Origin: Anarhynchus alexandrinus | Taxonomy: Eukaryota > Chordata > Aves > Charadriiformes > Charadriidae | Assembly (NCBI GenBank): GCA_008711295.1 | Contig: VUYV01000068.1 | Coordinates: 2,709,721 to 2,773,720 of the forward strand | Length of the DNA stretch: 64,000 bases | Direction of reading: 5' to 3' | Part shown: in pieces, positions 19,671 to 33,059 of the stretch | Layout: every line of letters begins with the position of its first letter | Position numbering within the stretch: position 1 is the first letter of the stretch | Notes under the pieces: model-generated | What the model was told of the DNA's origin: nothing | Databases searched by the model: none | What the model saw: only the letters and a program-made list of their open reading frames with translations | Made by a program: the position numbers and the translations under genes

Positions 19671-21744
19671 GCAGTAGAAGCTTTTAATCTAATCCAACGT
19701 GGAGTGTAGAAGTCTGTCTCTTATCTCTCTGCCTGGAGTCTTATATATTTTCTGTGCGTAATGTTCTCGATGAACTTCTTGGTATAAGTATCTGGACTGA
19801 ATGAACCATCCAGCAAATTTTGCGTTACTTCTGACCAGAACTCCATTATTTCCTTTGCCTTGTACTCAAGCATATATGTGAAAAAAAGTTTCCCATTCAG
19901 TATAATTAATTTTTTGGAATTTTAGGTCATGCTTTTTAGCCAGTTTCTATGCATGGGTTTACTCTGCTTGCCTATCACTGTGCATAAAACCAGATATAGT
20001 TATATCCCTTTTATAAGGGAACATTTAATCTTTCTTCTTTGTGGATTAATAAAAAAATATTTTAAATCCTGAATTTTCAAGAACATGCCTGCATGCATTT
20101 GGAAACGCGTTTCCTATCTTTGGAAAGAAAGCTGAATACTGGGGGAGATTAAAAGGCTGTAATCTGCTTGAGGTAAGGACTATTGTCTTGTTTAAAGTGT
20201 GTCCTATAGAGCATTGTCCAGTTCCTGTCTGGGGTGTTACTGCCATAACCTTAGTTATTTTAAAATGTTATATTTTCATATACCAATACCAGTGTCTCCT
20301 TTGCTTTACTTAGATGTACATTAGATGTAGATACTGTGTAAAATTTATGTGGTCCTGAGTTGCACGCATGCATCAACTGTGTTCTCATTCAGCCTGAAAT
20401 ACAATGGATAATTTCATAGCAATAACTTGTAGAATGCTCTAGCGAGAGGCTTGTTCCTGTACAGAATTATTTCAATTGAATAGAAACCACTGAAAAAATA
20501 GTCTGGGATAATAAGCCGTGATTACAGAATGAGCACAAATGTCAGGGTTGCATCTTTTGTTAGACTGCACATTTTATTTACAGCTTAACATCCAGTAGCT
20601 ATTTTAAGATCTGCTAGTAATCAAGCTTAAAAATTGGGAACCAAGTCAGTCCACAGATGTTCTCTCTGTAGAGCCCTCCAAGAAGTTGTCTGAATGGGTG
20701 CAAAATACCCTTTTGATTTGATTTGATTTCTTGCAGCACAGCAGTGTCTTGTTGCTGTGTATGCAGGAAGAGGGACCTGTTTGATTTCAAGTCCCTATTT
20801 CTACCCAGCAGATGTTTTTAATCCAAGGATTTTTTTTTATTTTATTTCTTTTTTTAAATTAAAAAGGATCTGGAAGTAGCAAATAGCTATGTTTTCTGCC
20901 ATACCTGTATTAAACCCTTAGTAATCTGGGCATTGTCATAAAAAGGGGGTTAGAAAATGACTACCAAGAGTCTGTTGTGCTCTGATTGCGTGGTGAGCAC
21001 CACTTCTGCAAAACGCTTTTCTCTTCACTTTCGTGCCACCTTTCTTCCTCTCCAGCAAGTTGTTTTTGAAGTGGATGTGAGGTGGATTGCTAGGTGGCAG
21101 CTCCAGGCTCAGCTGAGCCAGCCTGTTTGTTGCTGCTGAGGAGGAGAGGGATGCTGATCCTGCCTCTCCTCCCTCGTGCTAGTGTTGGTGCCCATTCTGG
21201 GGGACAATTAAGTGAGTAAAGCAGCAGGGCAAGATTAACTTTATTTTTTCCTGTCTATCTTGGAGAGTTGAGTCGGCCTTTTGAAGGGTCTAGAGAGCTG
21301 GAGCTGGCACAAAGTGTCAGGGTTTCGTAACCAGAAGCAGGCGAGGGGGGAAGATGTTGAACTTCCCTCCCTTCAGCACCAGTGAAATGTAAAATCAGCT
21401 TCCCCGTCCCACCCTGTGAGCAGTGCGATCCAGCATCTGCTTAAGGTATTGCTCCTCCTTGCTTGTCACTGTGAGACTTTGAGCACAGCCGTGTCACTGT
21501 CCTGTGCTGATCTGTGAGCTAGCAGCAGTTAAAAGGAGCATTAGGAATGCCTTGTGGTGAGCCAGAGTGGGGTGTAAGGAAGGTCGGCAAAAAAAACACC
21601 CATGGAAAGAGTGCTGTTACTTTCAGTAGCTGAAAGTCATTCAAGCTTCGCTGAACTAGACCATAAAATCAAACCTCTTGTTTTCATCAGAGCGCCTGAG
21701 CTGAGGGATGTTCTGTTTTGCTTTCCAGTTGAGATGCCTTTAAT

Positions 21745-22102
21745 AATCATAGAGTCATAGATGGTTTAGGTTGGAAGGGCCCTTAAAGATCATCGAGTTC
21801 CAACCCCCCTGCCATGGGCAGGGACACCTCCCACTAGACCAGGTTGCTCAAAGCCCCATCCAGCCTGGCCTTGAACACTTCCAGGGATGGGGCATCCACA
21901 ACTTCTCTGGGCAACCTGTTCCAGTCTCACCACCCTCATATGGTGAAAAATTTCTTCCTAACATCTAATCTAAACCTGCCCTCTTCCAGATTAAAGCCAT
22001 TCCCCCTCGTCCTATCACTAAATACCCTTGTAAAAGGTCCTTCCCCAGCTTTCCTGTAGGCCTCTGTTAGGTACTGGAAGGCTGCTATAATGTCTCCCCT
22101 AA
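21745..22102 (-). mobile_element. CR1 LINE, 5'-truncated, antisense
   Basis: This is the 3' end of a CR1 element on the minus strand. Reading the plus strand it starts AATCATAGAGTCATAGATGG (the inverted tail) and continues through CCCCCTGCCATGGGCAGGGA and the ORF2 end region. It breaks off after GCTGCTATAATGTCTCCCC, where an (ATT)n microsatellite begins. It is similar to the copies at 10.9 and 49.8 kb but lies in the opposite direction. Confidence 0.92.
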
Positions 22103-22140
22103 TTATTATTATTATTAGTTGTTGTTATTATTATAATTAC
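22103..22140. repeat. ATT/GTT trinucleotide microsatellite
   Basis: TTATTATTATTATTAG followed by TTGTTGTTATTATTATAATT abuts the 5' breakpoint of the CR1 copy. It is simple-sequence DNA. Confidence 0.85.
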
Positions 22141-24074
22141 TCATACCAAAACAGCTTTATTGCTGATATCTGAGTCTTAAGCCAGCAGCGCCTGTAGTGG
22201 CAAGAGAGGAGCAAAAGGGAGTGAGAGAGAGAAAAAAATTTTAAACGGCATCGAGGTCTTGGTTTCAACATCAAGCTAATGTTTGATAGGGAGATTCCTA
22301 CTTGAAAGGGACATAACACTTCGGTTTAGGCAATCTCGAGAAATAAAATGCTCTGTCTTGCTTGCAGTTTGTGTTTTGTGTGGTATGGTGCAAACCAGCC
22401 TGGTGTTAGGTGCTCTGCTGCTGGTTTCAGAATTGTGTGAAGACGTTGCTTTTACTTTTCCTATTGAAAAAGTTATTTGAGACATCTTTAGGTTACTGGT
22501 GAGGGTCAGGGCTTCCGTCATAGTAGAAGCTACAAAAGCTGACACCCTTACTGGTATCTTGATGTCTAGGTAGAAAAGATGAAAAAATAGTGAAGTGGAA
22601 GAGAAGAAGGTGCAAAGTGAGACAGTGTGGAGAGGCAGCTGCAGAGCTGCGGCTTAGAATGTATTTCAAAGTGAGTAAATTCATAGTTTAAGGTAAAATG
22701 AGGTCTAGCTCTCTGGTGCTCTATGGCATAAGCTGTAACATCTTCAGCAGTGGTATCTGTGTCAAAATCTCAGCTTCTGTTTGTATGTGACCTCTGACAA
22801 CAGCATTCAGTTTGGGTATAGAAGACTTGATACAATTTTCAGAAGTGTTTAGGACAGTCACTTACTAAAAATAAAATTTAAGCAGTTAAACATCTTGGGG
22901 AAACCAATGAATTTGAGAATTAGGAGATCTTGTTCTTCAGCTCATCTAATTCTCTTCCTGTCAGCTATTCCAATATAAGGGTTTTTTCATGAGTAATTGG
23001 TTCCAAGCTGAATGTCTAACTTTGACTCCCAGCCATTTTGTCTGCTAATTAAGTTTCATTCCTCAAAATATTTTTCTTTGTATCAGAGCTTCTGGAGTCT
23101 GGTTCCGTCATCTCTTAACCCTTCCCCCTACAGACTGAGCCTCTTAAACTAGCTGAGAAGTTTTTCAGACCATCCGTTGCTACCGCTCTTCCCTGAGCTG
23201 TCCTCAAGGCAGATGAAGGGATGCTGAGGAAGGAAGGTCCTTCTCTCAACTCCAGTAAAAATAGGATGAGGCCCTTACGGCTGTTCCTTGTGTAAGGTTC
23301 CCACTGATGCTTACCACTCCTGTTGTACTTTGGGCTTTGTAATAAAGGCAGCCAGCGTTTAGACAGTGCTCCGAGAGCCTCTGAGTCAATGGTCCTGGGG
23401 GGTTCCATCAAACCCACCACAGCAAGGTAAATCACTGTTGGGCCTGTAGGTGATAAGACAGGGTGGACTGGGGTTTTTTGGTTTTTTTTTTTGATGAAAA
23501 CAATAAACAAAACACTGCTAGATGTCCACAAGCAGTGCTTGCAGGCAGCGGGTCTGAACTGATGCTCTTGAGGACCTGTCAGTTTGCTCAGGGAACATCC
23601 CCAAAATTGGCTGTCCATCTGGGATCCCTGACCTGTTGTGGTTGCCGTTTTTCAGAACAGGATTCTGTGCCAGAATAGATCAAAGTATTCACGCAACACA
23701 CTGGTAAATCTTGGCATGGGGAAAATGGAGTAAGGGAGGCAGACATAGCTCAACTACAAACCGAGTGGCACAGAGCGGATGCCATGGCCCACTTTCTTTC
23801 CCTGTTAATTTGAAGCCCTTTATCAGCAAGGAGCAGGAGTTGTCTTGGTCCACCTGCTTGGAGCTGGAAAGGCATGGTGACTGTATGAGAAAAGGTTAGA
23901 TCACAAACAGTAAGGCGAATATGGATAGGGAGTTAACTCCTGGTTGTTCTTTACAAACAGTGAATGAGAAGGCAAAGAAAAAAAAAAAAGGATGTTTTCA
24001 GGTACGAAGTTTAAGACAAAAGTAATTCACACTGTTGAAAAGTATTCCATGGACGTGAAAGCCCTCTCAGTGGA

Positions 24075-24092
24075 GGGGGGGGGGGAAAAAAA
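24075..24092. repeat. poly-G run followed by poly-A
   Basis: Eleven consecutive G are followed by a run of A. This is homopolymer DNA prone to sequencing error; a similar run of ten G lies at 25687-25696. Confidence 0.85.
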
Positions 24093-25344
24093 GGCTGTAA
24101 AACATGCAAAAGTGTAAAACATGTACCGGGAAGTCCCCCAGACAGAGATTGATGGGAGCTTGGAGGGCAGGTGGAGGAAATATTACTCAGTGTTAACCTC
24201 ATTACTTTGATCTTTCTTTAGGCATTTGGTTACTGGGTTATCTTGTCCTTTGGTCCATGCTGGCTGACGGTTCCCAGCTGAAGTGCCCTGGGTAGCTCAT
24301 ACCTGAGGCTGGACAAATACATGGATGCACAGAGCATCTTGGATGGAGAACAGCAGGCTACGTAAGCGACAGCGCATCGCCAGGAACGTGTGAGGTGGTG
24401 GTGCCAACTGAGCACACCCAGAAGTAATTCCCAAGCAGCTGATATTTAATATGGTAGGTGGGGAATCCCATCTCCAGCTCTTGTTTCAAATTACCTTTCT
24501 TTTCTACAGCTTACAAAGTGGTCTCCTTAACCTCTTGCATAAAATGTGGAAAGGCTTTGGTTGATTTTGATATTATAATGGCAAATGGCTGCAGAAAGTT
24601 TCTAAATTTCAGACTTTCACCTACAAAGAGGAAATATGAAAAAAATGAGCCTAGAAAAGATCAGCACGCTAATTTTGTGTTTTGTTATGAATAGCAGAAC
24701 TCCAGTGCCTTCAGGGATCAAATTCCACATGCCATTTTAAGAATGTCCTTCCTATCCAAAACTGTGCAGATATAAACCTGTAAGAATTGGCATTCTCAAT
24801 AGCCTCTTAGGTAGAAGACGGCATCTTTGACATTCTGGCGTCTCTTCATTGCACAGTCCCTAAGGGCAGTCTCTGAGAGCTTCTGAAGAAAACAAGTTTT
24901 TATAGACACCTGAAAACATGCCATGGGATTTTCCATTAGCCTGGATGCAACGATCTTTGTGCTGCATCTGAATTTAGACCTTTATTAGCAGTGCTTGGAG
25001 AAAGGCTTGTATGAGCTCCTGAATATCCTCACCTGGCACAAAGAGGGGGGTCCTTTGACCTGAGATGGGGGACCCTGGGCTCCGTTGCTAGAGAAATGGT
25101 GACAAAAAGAAGGAGTGGCTTTTGCAACCTGGGAACTCCTGCGCTGTGGCATAGGCGGGAACCAGCCCCACCATTTTTGTTGGTGCCAGTACTATACTGT
25201 TGTGATCTGTTTCATACAGATGAAAACAATTTCTGGCAATGAAGCTGAAGACATGCCCAGCCTGTGTGGAGCAGAACTGAGCCTGGCAGGAGTGAGCAAT
25301 CAATGCCCTTGGAGCAAGGACCATAGAGTGACTTTCTGTAAAAA

Positions 25345-25366
25345 TTAAAAAAAAAAAAAAAAAAAN
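25345..25366. repeat. poly-A tract ending in an ambiguous base
   Basis: A run of about 19 A ends in a single N at 25366, the only ambiguous base I noticed in the window. It most likely marks an uncertain homopolymer length in the assembly. Confidence 0.9.
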
Positions 25367-28300
25367 TTAAGGTTGAGAGGAAAAGGAATACCTTATTTAG
25401 ACCTGGCTAAATAAAAGGTCACTTCATGGAGGACACAAAGAGTGGGCCCAAATCCACGTGAGTTGAAAGCGACCTTTTAGCCCGCTCACTCCCTTCAGGC
25501 TCTGCCTGCGCGTTTGCGCTGGGGGTGGCATTCAGGTGGGCCTCGCTCCCTGTGTCTGCAAGGGCCGGAGCAGGGGTAGCATTTTGTCGAGCTGGGGTCG
25601 TAATGTGTGAAGAGCTCTGTTAGTGAGCTGACGCTTTCTGTTTCGTCAGGGGAGGTTACCGCTTCTTCCCTGCGCAGGGAAGATTTGGGGGGGGGGCACT
25701 ACATAAAAAGGGGCTGTCTGAGCAGAAGGTACCCACAGAGAAAATGCTTCTCTGCATGGTACGGTTATTTCTGTGTTCGCCTATACATATCAAGCTACAG
25801 CTTTTTTTTTGTGTGTGGGGATTGACCTTCCCTTTCCCAGCAGGCGAGCTCCTGCTTGCCCGGCTTCCCTGGCGGGGAGGGCTCGAGCCGCGCGTCTCGC
25901 TGGCAGCTCCCTTTGACTGGGTGCCCCGGAGCACAAGTTTCCTTAGGAAAGCCAGGGATGGCAGCAAGGCAAGTTTCCTGCTGCTTCCCTTGTGCCAGTG
26001 TCCTCCTTTTGGCAGAAGAGGATTTCATGATTATTATGGGCTGTGAAGAACAGCTCTTAAATTAGCCCTGAGGAGGTGGAAAGGTAGAGAAAGCTCGCTG
26101 CAGGGAGTTTGGTCTGACGCATGGAATAAGCGCAAGCTCTACCTGATTCGACTGATGAACACTGTCATATGCACAGCCCTCTCCTTAGTTTGTTTTTGTT
26201 GTTTTAATTAACTTCTGGCAGCCAGACAAAAGTCCTGCATCTTTTTCCAACCACTGCTGAGAAGTTACAGCGAAGGTCTCTGGCCATAGCTCCACTCGAG
26301 AGGCTCAGGTCCGTCCAGGGAGCATCTTGTGAAACTCAAGGCCTGTGTGAAGCTGCTGAAGGTCCAAAACGTCCCACGATAGTGACCCTTTATCACCCTT
26401 CCCTAAAACACTCCTGCTCCGTCTTCTCCCCGCTGCTTTGAGCAGCTTGGAGACCTACGAATCTGCTGTTCTTGCCACTTCTTTGGGATGCTCGTGTGCT
26501 GTTTGGCCAGAGATGCTCTCGCGGGATGTGTGCCAAAGCGAGCGCTTGCGGAGCGCTGCAGGGGGAGCCAGGAGGGGCAGAGTTGGGCCCTTCGGCTGCG
26601 CTGTGCCAACGTGCACCCGTGCAGATGAGGGTCTGGCATGTGTGACGCTGGCACCGTTAGTGGTGCCTCTGAAGGCTGTCCCTCTGCGGGGGAGACTTCT
26701 CTTCAGCCCTGGGGGACTGTGGAGCGGTTGTGTTGCTCCAAACTGAGAGGATGCCCCTGGGTTGTCCTGTGGTGCCTGCCGGGGGGGAAAGCATCCCGGA
26801 GCATCGACCTGATGGAGAGGGGAGGCAGCACAGGAACCCCTTCAGCATCGATGGGCAAAGCAGGATTTGGGTCACCTGCCTAGGGAATGGTGTGGTCTCT
26901 GCTGAATGCCTCAGTCGCAGAGCCCTGAGGTGCCAACGGGAGGGGAGGGCAACTTTTGAACCAGATTGTAAATCCCTTAGACCCCAGAGAAGTTGTTATG
27001 CTTTGTTTTCAATAAGGGAAGATGATTTTGCAACTGCCCATTTTTAAGTAAATCCGTCTTAAGAAGATAGAACTGCTCAGCTGTTCCCGGGTGCTTCGGC
27101 CTTTGCGCAGGGTCCTGAAGAACAGCAGCAACAGCAAATCTCATCCTCTGCTGATTTTCATTAACCACATGAGAAACTGGGTTAAGCTACCTCAGGCAAT
27201 AAAATTCTGCAGGCTGCTGTGAGGCCGTCATTGCTAGAGAGGCTCTGTCAGCTGGGAAAGGGCACTGCTGTCTCGCAACAGTGAACCTAACCACGTTATA
27301 AATAACTCCTCGGTGTTCGAAAAGAAACAGTGAGAGGAAGTTCATTCTTTCTCTCTTTCTGTTCCCATTTTCTCCCTTTTGGGTAGTGTCAAAGCGATTT
27401 GGTTATTTGCAGCACGAAAGCAGAGCCAGTCAGGACCAGCAGCTGTAAAACCGAGGAGCCGACAGGTAGGGTGAGCACATGGAGAGCAGAGTGGGGTCTG
27501 GCTGGTCTGGCCACTTCTTTGCCACATTTAAAGTGGCTAAACCTGATGCACAGGCATGAGGTTGGGTTCCCACCGACATAGCTGCAGGACAGGATTTCCA
27601 GCACCGCTGAGGTTTGGGCTGGAACAGGGATGTTCCCTCATAGCCCAGTTCTGTCAAGCACCCGGTGTCCCTGCTCACGGGGTGCCTGCTCATCACTCCT
27701 GCAGGCTGCTCTGCTGGGAAGTAATCAGAGAAACATTCCTCCCAGTGCCTTGCAAGCTGGTCACGATACACGATTCACAACCGGTCTGCTGAACCACCCT
27801 GCCTCTATCGATGTTGCCTCGATTGAAATTTGGTGGTGATATTATTGGACAAGTCCTGAGAAACAGGTTGTTCGTGGTGGCCTGTAGAAACAAAAGTTCA
27901 GAAATCTCTTTTGCTTATTGCATGAGCCATAGAAAGCTGTAGCTGGCACCCATTGAGTCTACTCAAGTGTCTACACTTGGTGTGTGTCTATTTGCCCCAG
28001 ACCAGGGGGAAGGCAGGTGTATTTTAAGCAACGTAAAACCAGCTTCTAAAATCACTGTAGTGCACAATGCCTTGAAATTGGCTGCTGTCATCCCAGGTAA
28101 AAGAGTGCTGCTCAATATGGATGATTTGTCTAAACTATCTAATGTCTGTTTATTGCATTGGCCAAGACCCCTATAAGGAATACAGATGTTTAGCAGCTGA
28201 TCTGAGTCCTACAGAAGTACCTTTCAGATACGTCAGAGCTTCTCTAGTCTAGGGTCACACACACCAAGCTCCAGGCTGCAGTAACAAATTTTCTTCATTA

Positions 28301-30089
28301 AAAGTGCTAGTAGCTCTCCTATTTTAGCAAGTTTATTAAACCTGATTTGCGGTATTTAATAGCACTGATTGCTCAGTCTGGCTGCAGACTGTGGGTCCTC
28401 ATCTGTGTTCGGTTTAGTAAATATTTGACATTATCTGGTGTCTGAAAAGACAGAAACTGTGAAACTCTGCAGTGGCACGTTTGAAGTTGCTTTTCTGAAC
28501 AGAGCAGTGCTCTACCTGCTCTATATTAATCATGGGATAAGAATTAAAAAAGGTGATTATTTGAACATAAATGTTATTCTGAAGTTATGCTAAGCTGGTT
28601 GTTGGGATGCCTCTCTTCCATTCAATCTCAGAAGTAGCTCTCTACCAGGTGGTAGTAGATTGTTGGGCACAGTAATGGAGAGGACTGAAAAAAGATGAAT
28701 CAGAGAGACAGGAGAAGAGGAACAGCACGCACAAACCAGAGGAAAGCTGACAGGTACTGAATTATATATATCTTTTGCGAGTGTTGGATGGGGACTTTCT
28801 TCTGTGGCTGGGCGCAGATACAGTTGCTTATGTTTGGAGACCAGCTTTTTCAGTCCGAATGTTCAAGAGATACATATATACAGTAATTCATGTATTTGTC
28901 TTTATCTCCAACAGTTTCAAAGTTAAAAGGCTTTGGGGTAAGACAGACTAGTAGGCAATGAACTTTTCCAATTCCTGAGAGTGATTCGCAATTTGTTCTG
29001 GCGTGGCTGGCTGCAGATGCTAATCTTCTTCACAGCAAATCAAATCAATGTCTCTCCCCTCCCCCCCTTTCCCTCACAGCTTTCCGTTTTTGTAGATTAT
29101 TATTTGGCATCATTGTACCTGGCTATTTGGTTGGTGGTTTTTTTGTTTTTTTGTTTTTTTTTTTTAAATTTTGTGTCTGTCCAGAAGAGATTGAAATGGT
29201 TTGCTTTGCTATTTCCCTAAAGGGTATGAGAAAATGCTGCAATTTTAAAGCCTGCCTTGTCGTTCCTGGGGAGTCTGAATCTGGCAGAAGGAATATCTAA
29301 CCCTTCTTTTAAGGTTGCAACCCAGCCTTGAGTCATGGAAGTATGAAAAGGAGGATATTTTGGCTTGTTGCACCTTGACGTGTTCACGTCGCAGTTGGTA
29401 CCAGTGCCTCTGGGCCAGTGCGGGGCGAGGGCTGTGCTGCGGTAGGTGAGTCTGTCTGCTCAGGGGACGTTATTCTCATCCAGGTTTGTGGATGGCGAAG
29501 TCCCCGTGAGCATGAGAACCTGCTTCGCTCTTGCTTCTTTGGTGAAGGAAGGATGGCAGGTTCGCAGGCAAAAGCTGTAACGGGAAACAGATTCGGGGGG
29601 TGGGGAGGGAAGCTAAATATTTGAATCGTGTGCCGTCATCTCTGGTGCAGGTGTTCCTGGGGAATCCTGCCCAAGCCCTCACCTGGGGATGTGGGAACAG
29701 CAGAAGAGGGAGAGAGGTCTCTGGCTCCTCAATTCTCATCACCTTTTGCCTTTTGTTTTCTTAAACTCTCCTTCCCAAAGACAAAACTGGCTGGCTCTGC
29801 ATCCGACCTGTGCTGTAATCTAAGGAAACTGGAGCGGAGACGATCTCCGAGGAGAGTTGAGATGGCTTTGCTTTGCGGGGGTCTGATGAGATGCCATTCA
29901 TTACTGCATGTAAAGTGCTTTTTCAAGTCTCGGATGAAGGTGCTTTAAGAGTGCCTGTGCTTTCACTTGGCGACGGCTGGGGGTACCCTTCTCTGCAGTG
30001 ACTTGGCGCTGGTTTCTCTCTGCTCCCCTCTGGGGACGGAGGGGCAAGTGCAACAGGATATTAGAAAACGTCACAAAATGGAACACTAA

Positions 30090-30380
30090 GTTTGGCTTAA
30101 TTAAGAAAGAGTATGTTGTTGGAATTATTAATTGCAAATTCTCTTGAGAATAATTTCACGGGAGATTTAGTTACTGCAGGCCCTGGCCTGATCTGAATGG
30201 ATGGCATTGTTTTAAATGACAGCGCTGAGGTTATGCACGTGTGTGTGTGTCTCGGTGTTAATTAGATCCCTGGTTTCATAATTTCACAAATTAAATTCCT
30301 TGTTTTATTCAATTAGTGTGCTAGAGATGATTCGCTTTGCTTCTCACACCTCTGATCATGTAGCCTGATTACACACAGCA
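30090..30380. promoter_or_regulatory. candidate conserved non-coding element rich in homeodomain motifs
   Basis: Within about 290 bp there is the palindrome CTTAATTAAG (30096-30105), ATTATTAATTGCAAATT (about 30124-30140), GTTAATTAG (near 30258) and CAATTAG (near 30310), with an adjacent TGATTACACA. Dense TAAT-type homeodomain words and an octamer-like TTGCAAAT are typical of developmental enhancers. No transcript or coding signal is seen. This is a motif-based inference only. Confidence 0.25.
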
Positions 30381-33059
30381 TCAGCTATAAAAAAAAAGTT
30401 GATTTTGCTTCTCCAGAATGCTCAGCTACTGTCATCGTCAGATGAATGCCTTCTAACTCACACCCCTGTAAGTAAAAAAGTGAAATACATGCCAGAAATA
30501 AGACATACCTTGAAGTTCACTAGGATCTGTAAGATTTGGGGTCTGCTGCCATTGCAATTTTGCTAGAGTTACTTTCTGGCAACATTTACTAAAGAGGGAA
30601 AAATCTGTCTACTTAAGCCATTATGAATCCAGTATTTCTTTTTTTGGAGGTATGTTTATTTTAAATCTGAAACTGTAAGATAGATTCTTATCAGAATGAG
30701 CATATTGTCCTCACACACCTGAAGTAATTTTTCATATGGCCATTTGCTGGAACAATGTCACGGCACATCCAGAGACCAGGGAGCAAAGCCACGTGCTGCT
30801 GGGGGTGGCTCTCCAACCATGACAGTGGACTCAGAAATTCTCCTTTGGTTTATGTCACAGCTGAACATCTCGACTGGTGTGTGGCCGGTCTCAGTGCAGG
30901 GGCTTGTAATCATCTCCTTAGGTGCCTCCTGCCTCTGCGTGCCTATGGAGTGGTGTACGGAGCCACCCATGGATGTAGGTGCCGTGCTGCACATGGCTGT
31001 TCTCATCTTGTGGAGCCCTGCCACCAGCCAGGCTGATGTTTGTGCCAGTCCATCACCCCGATGATGCACCCACTTGTTTCCAGCCTCGGCACTCACTTGG
31101 GATGAGCCAGACTCCACCACGCAGGCAAACCTGCGGTTGGGTCACTTCTTGATCTTGGATGTGATGTCTCAAGGTAGAAACCTGTGGGTTCCCCCCACAA
31201 AATACCAGGCATAGGAGAAAAGGAACCTGTTTCTTGGAGGAGCCGATTGTGTGATGGGTCCAGACTGTCTTTTAGATCACATTAAAATGTCTTTCAGACC
31301 TGCATGTGAAGGGGTGTTGATTCAGCTACCTGTATGTTGAAAAGATTTCTGAGAGCTTGGCTGTGTTGAATGTGCCAGAATCTCCTGTCCTTCCCTTATT
31401 TGATACTAGCTGAGCAACTTAAGATAAATAGTCACCTCCTAGAGACTGGGTCCATAGAGATATTAAATAATTGAAGGGGCTCGTTGCTGCTTGCTTCTGC
31501 TAATGTTTTATTTTCCCTGAAAATCTGGATTTTTCTTTGGATAATTTAGGTGCAAACTAGATTTCTTCCTGTGGGAAACACCAGTTACTATGAAGAAATA
31601 TCCTGAGCAAATTAAACACGGCAGACACCTGACAGATCACAGCAAGAGGTCAGTGTTGAGCCACACTAGCACATACCTGGAGATTGCTCTGCAGCGTGGT
31701 CCTCAGCTGATGGCTCTGTGGCCATGGGGGAGTGAGGGACGCAGGCCCACGGCGTGGGGGACATCTCTATCATCTCTATTGTGGTTGTTGGCAGAGACCC
31801 ACTGTAGCCCCATTTACATATTCTCCTGCAAGGTTTCTGCTCCCTTTGTGGATTAAGATTTAAACCAGGTTGTAGTAACTTGTTGACTTGGAGCTGTGAA
31901 ACGGTGGTCACCCACAGACGATGCATGTCTGGTTTTGCCTGCAAATGCCACTTACTTGTCATGCAGGTCATGGTTTCGGTGGGCACCATTGGTGGTACAG
32001 ACAAACCTTGCCAGGAAGAGTTAGAGCGGTCAGGATGAAGGGCTGGTACCGTTCAGCAGAGATACCTCTGAGAGCTGGGACAGTCGCTGGTGTCCTTGAG
32101 TCCACCCCTCCCTGCCCTGAGGGGGCTGGGAAGCATCCCTTGTGGGGGTTGGGAGGGCACGAGGGGGGCAGCAGTCCCCTTTCCTATGCCTGTGTGCAGA
32201 CCACGCTGAAAAGCTTTTTAAACTCGGTACTTTCTTAAAAGAAAATGCCTTTGTACTCAATGGCTGGATCAAGATGTCAGGTTTTTGCCTCTAATGGTCT
32301 TAGATAAATTACAGGTTCTCACTAGAGCAGTGTTTTCTCCATGTCCTTTCACCTACACAGGCAGAGGACTACCAAACATCTTCCCCCTCTATTCCAGAAA
32401 AGAACGAGACAGAAAAGCAACCGGTAATATATCTGACTGTATTTCAAAGTTGTTGATTGTAAACAAACTTTGTTGAAGAAATAAAATCACATGACAAGAT
32501 ATCAGAGTGATACTATAAATCCATTTTGTTATTGTTGCCACACTTCACATTTTTGGAACTCAGAATTTAGCTCATGGTGTACAAAACTTGTAAAAATTTA
32601 TTGCAAGCGTGCCTTTGTGTAGAACAAAACCGGTGTCACAAAAGTAGTTCCCTGTCCCATGCAGGAACACAGTTGTGTATCTCTTACCGTGAAGAGGCCA
32701 CACACCTGCATTTCCTGAAAGACTTGGCTGTTACAAAATTGCTCTGAGAAGTTTTTAAAACAAAAAAGGAAAAAAAAAAAAAGCAGCAATTTCAGTGTAT
32801 GCTTTACCTCTGGAATTTACATTTTCAACGGAAATCTTTAGAATTATAAATAATATGGAACTTTGCAACAGAACTGCAGTGGCTGATGTTGCGAGCACAG
32901 CCCGATGGAGTCGTCTTGAAAGCACTCGGCCAGCTAAGGCCCCCCCTTTGCTTTTGGTACCGTCACTGCATTTGATGGAATGTAAGTTGTACATACTGAA
33001 AATAAATGACAACGAAACGTAGAGGGGGAAGATTCCTTTTCCAGAATCCCCATTGCTCC

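Noticed and set aside
21771..22059. Two plus-strand frames of 65 and 71 codons
   Set aside because: They are the antisense of the CR1 element at 21.7-22.1 kb.
23115..23618. 167-codon open frame on the minus strand
   Set aside because: It has no recognised domain, contains a Lys run made by a homopolymer, has no splice or promoter context and lies in intergenic DNA. It is probably chance in a moderately GC-rich region.
24700..25366. Processed pseudogene or SINE suggested by the terminal poly-A run
   Set aside because: No parent gene sequence, no target duplication and no Pol III promoter boxes were recognised, so the A run is better treated as a homopolymer.
25656..26883. Cluster of overlapping frames on both strands
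   Set aside because: Frames open in several registers at once reflect GC-rich composition. No initiator context, domain or splice structure supports any of them.
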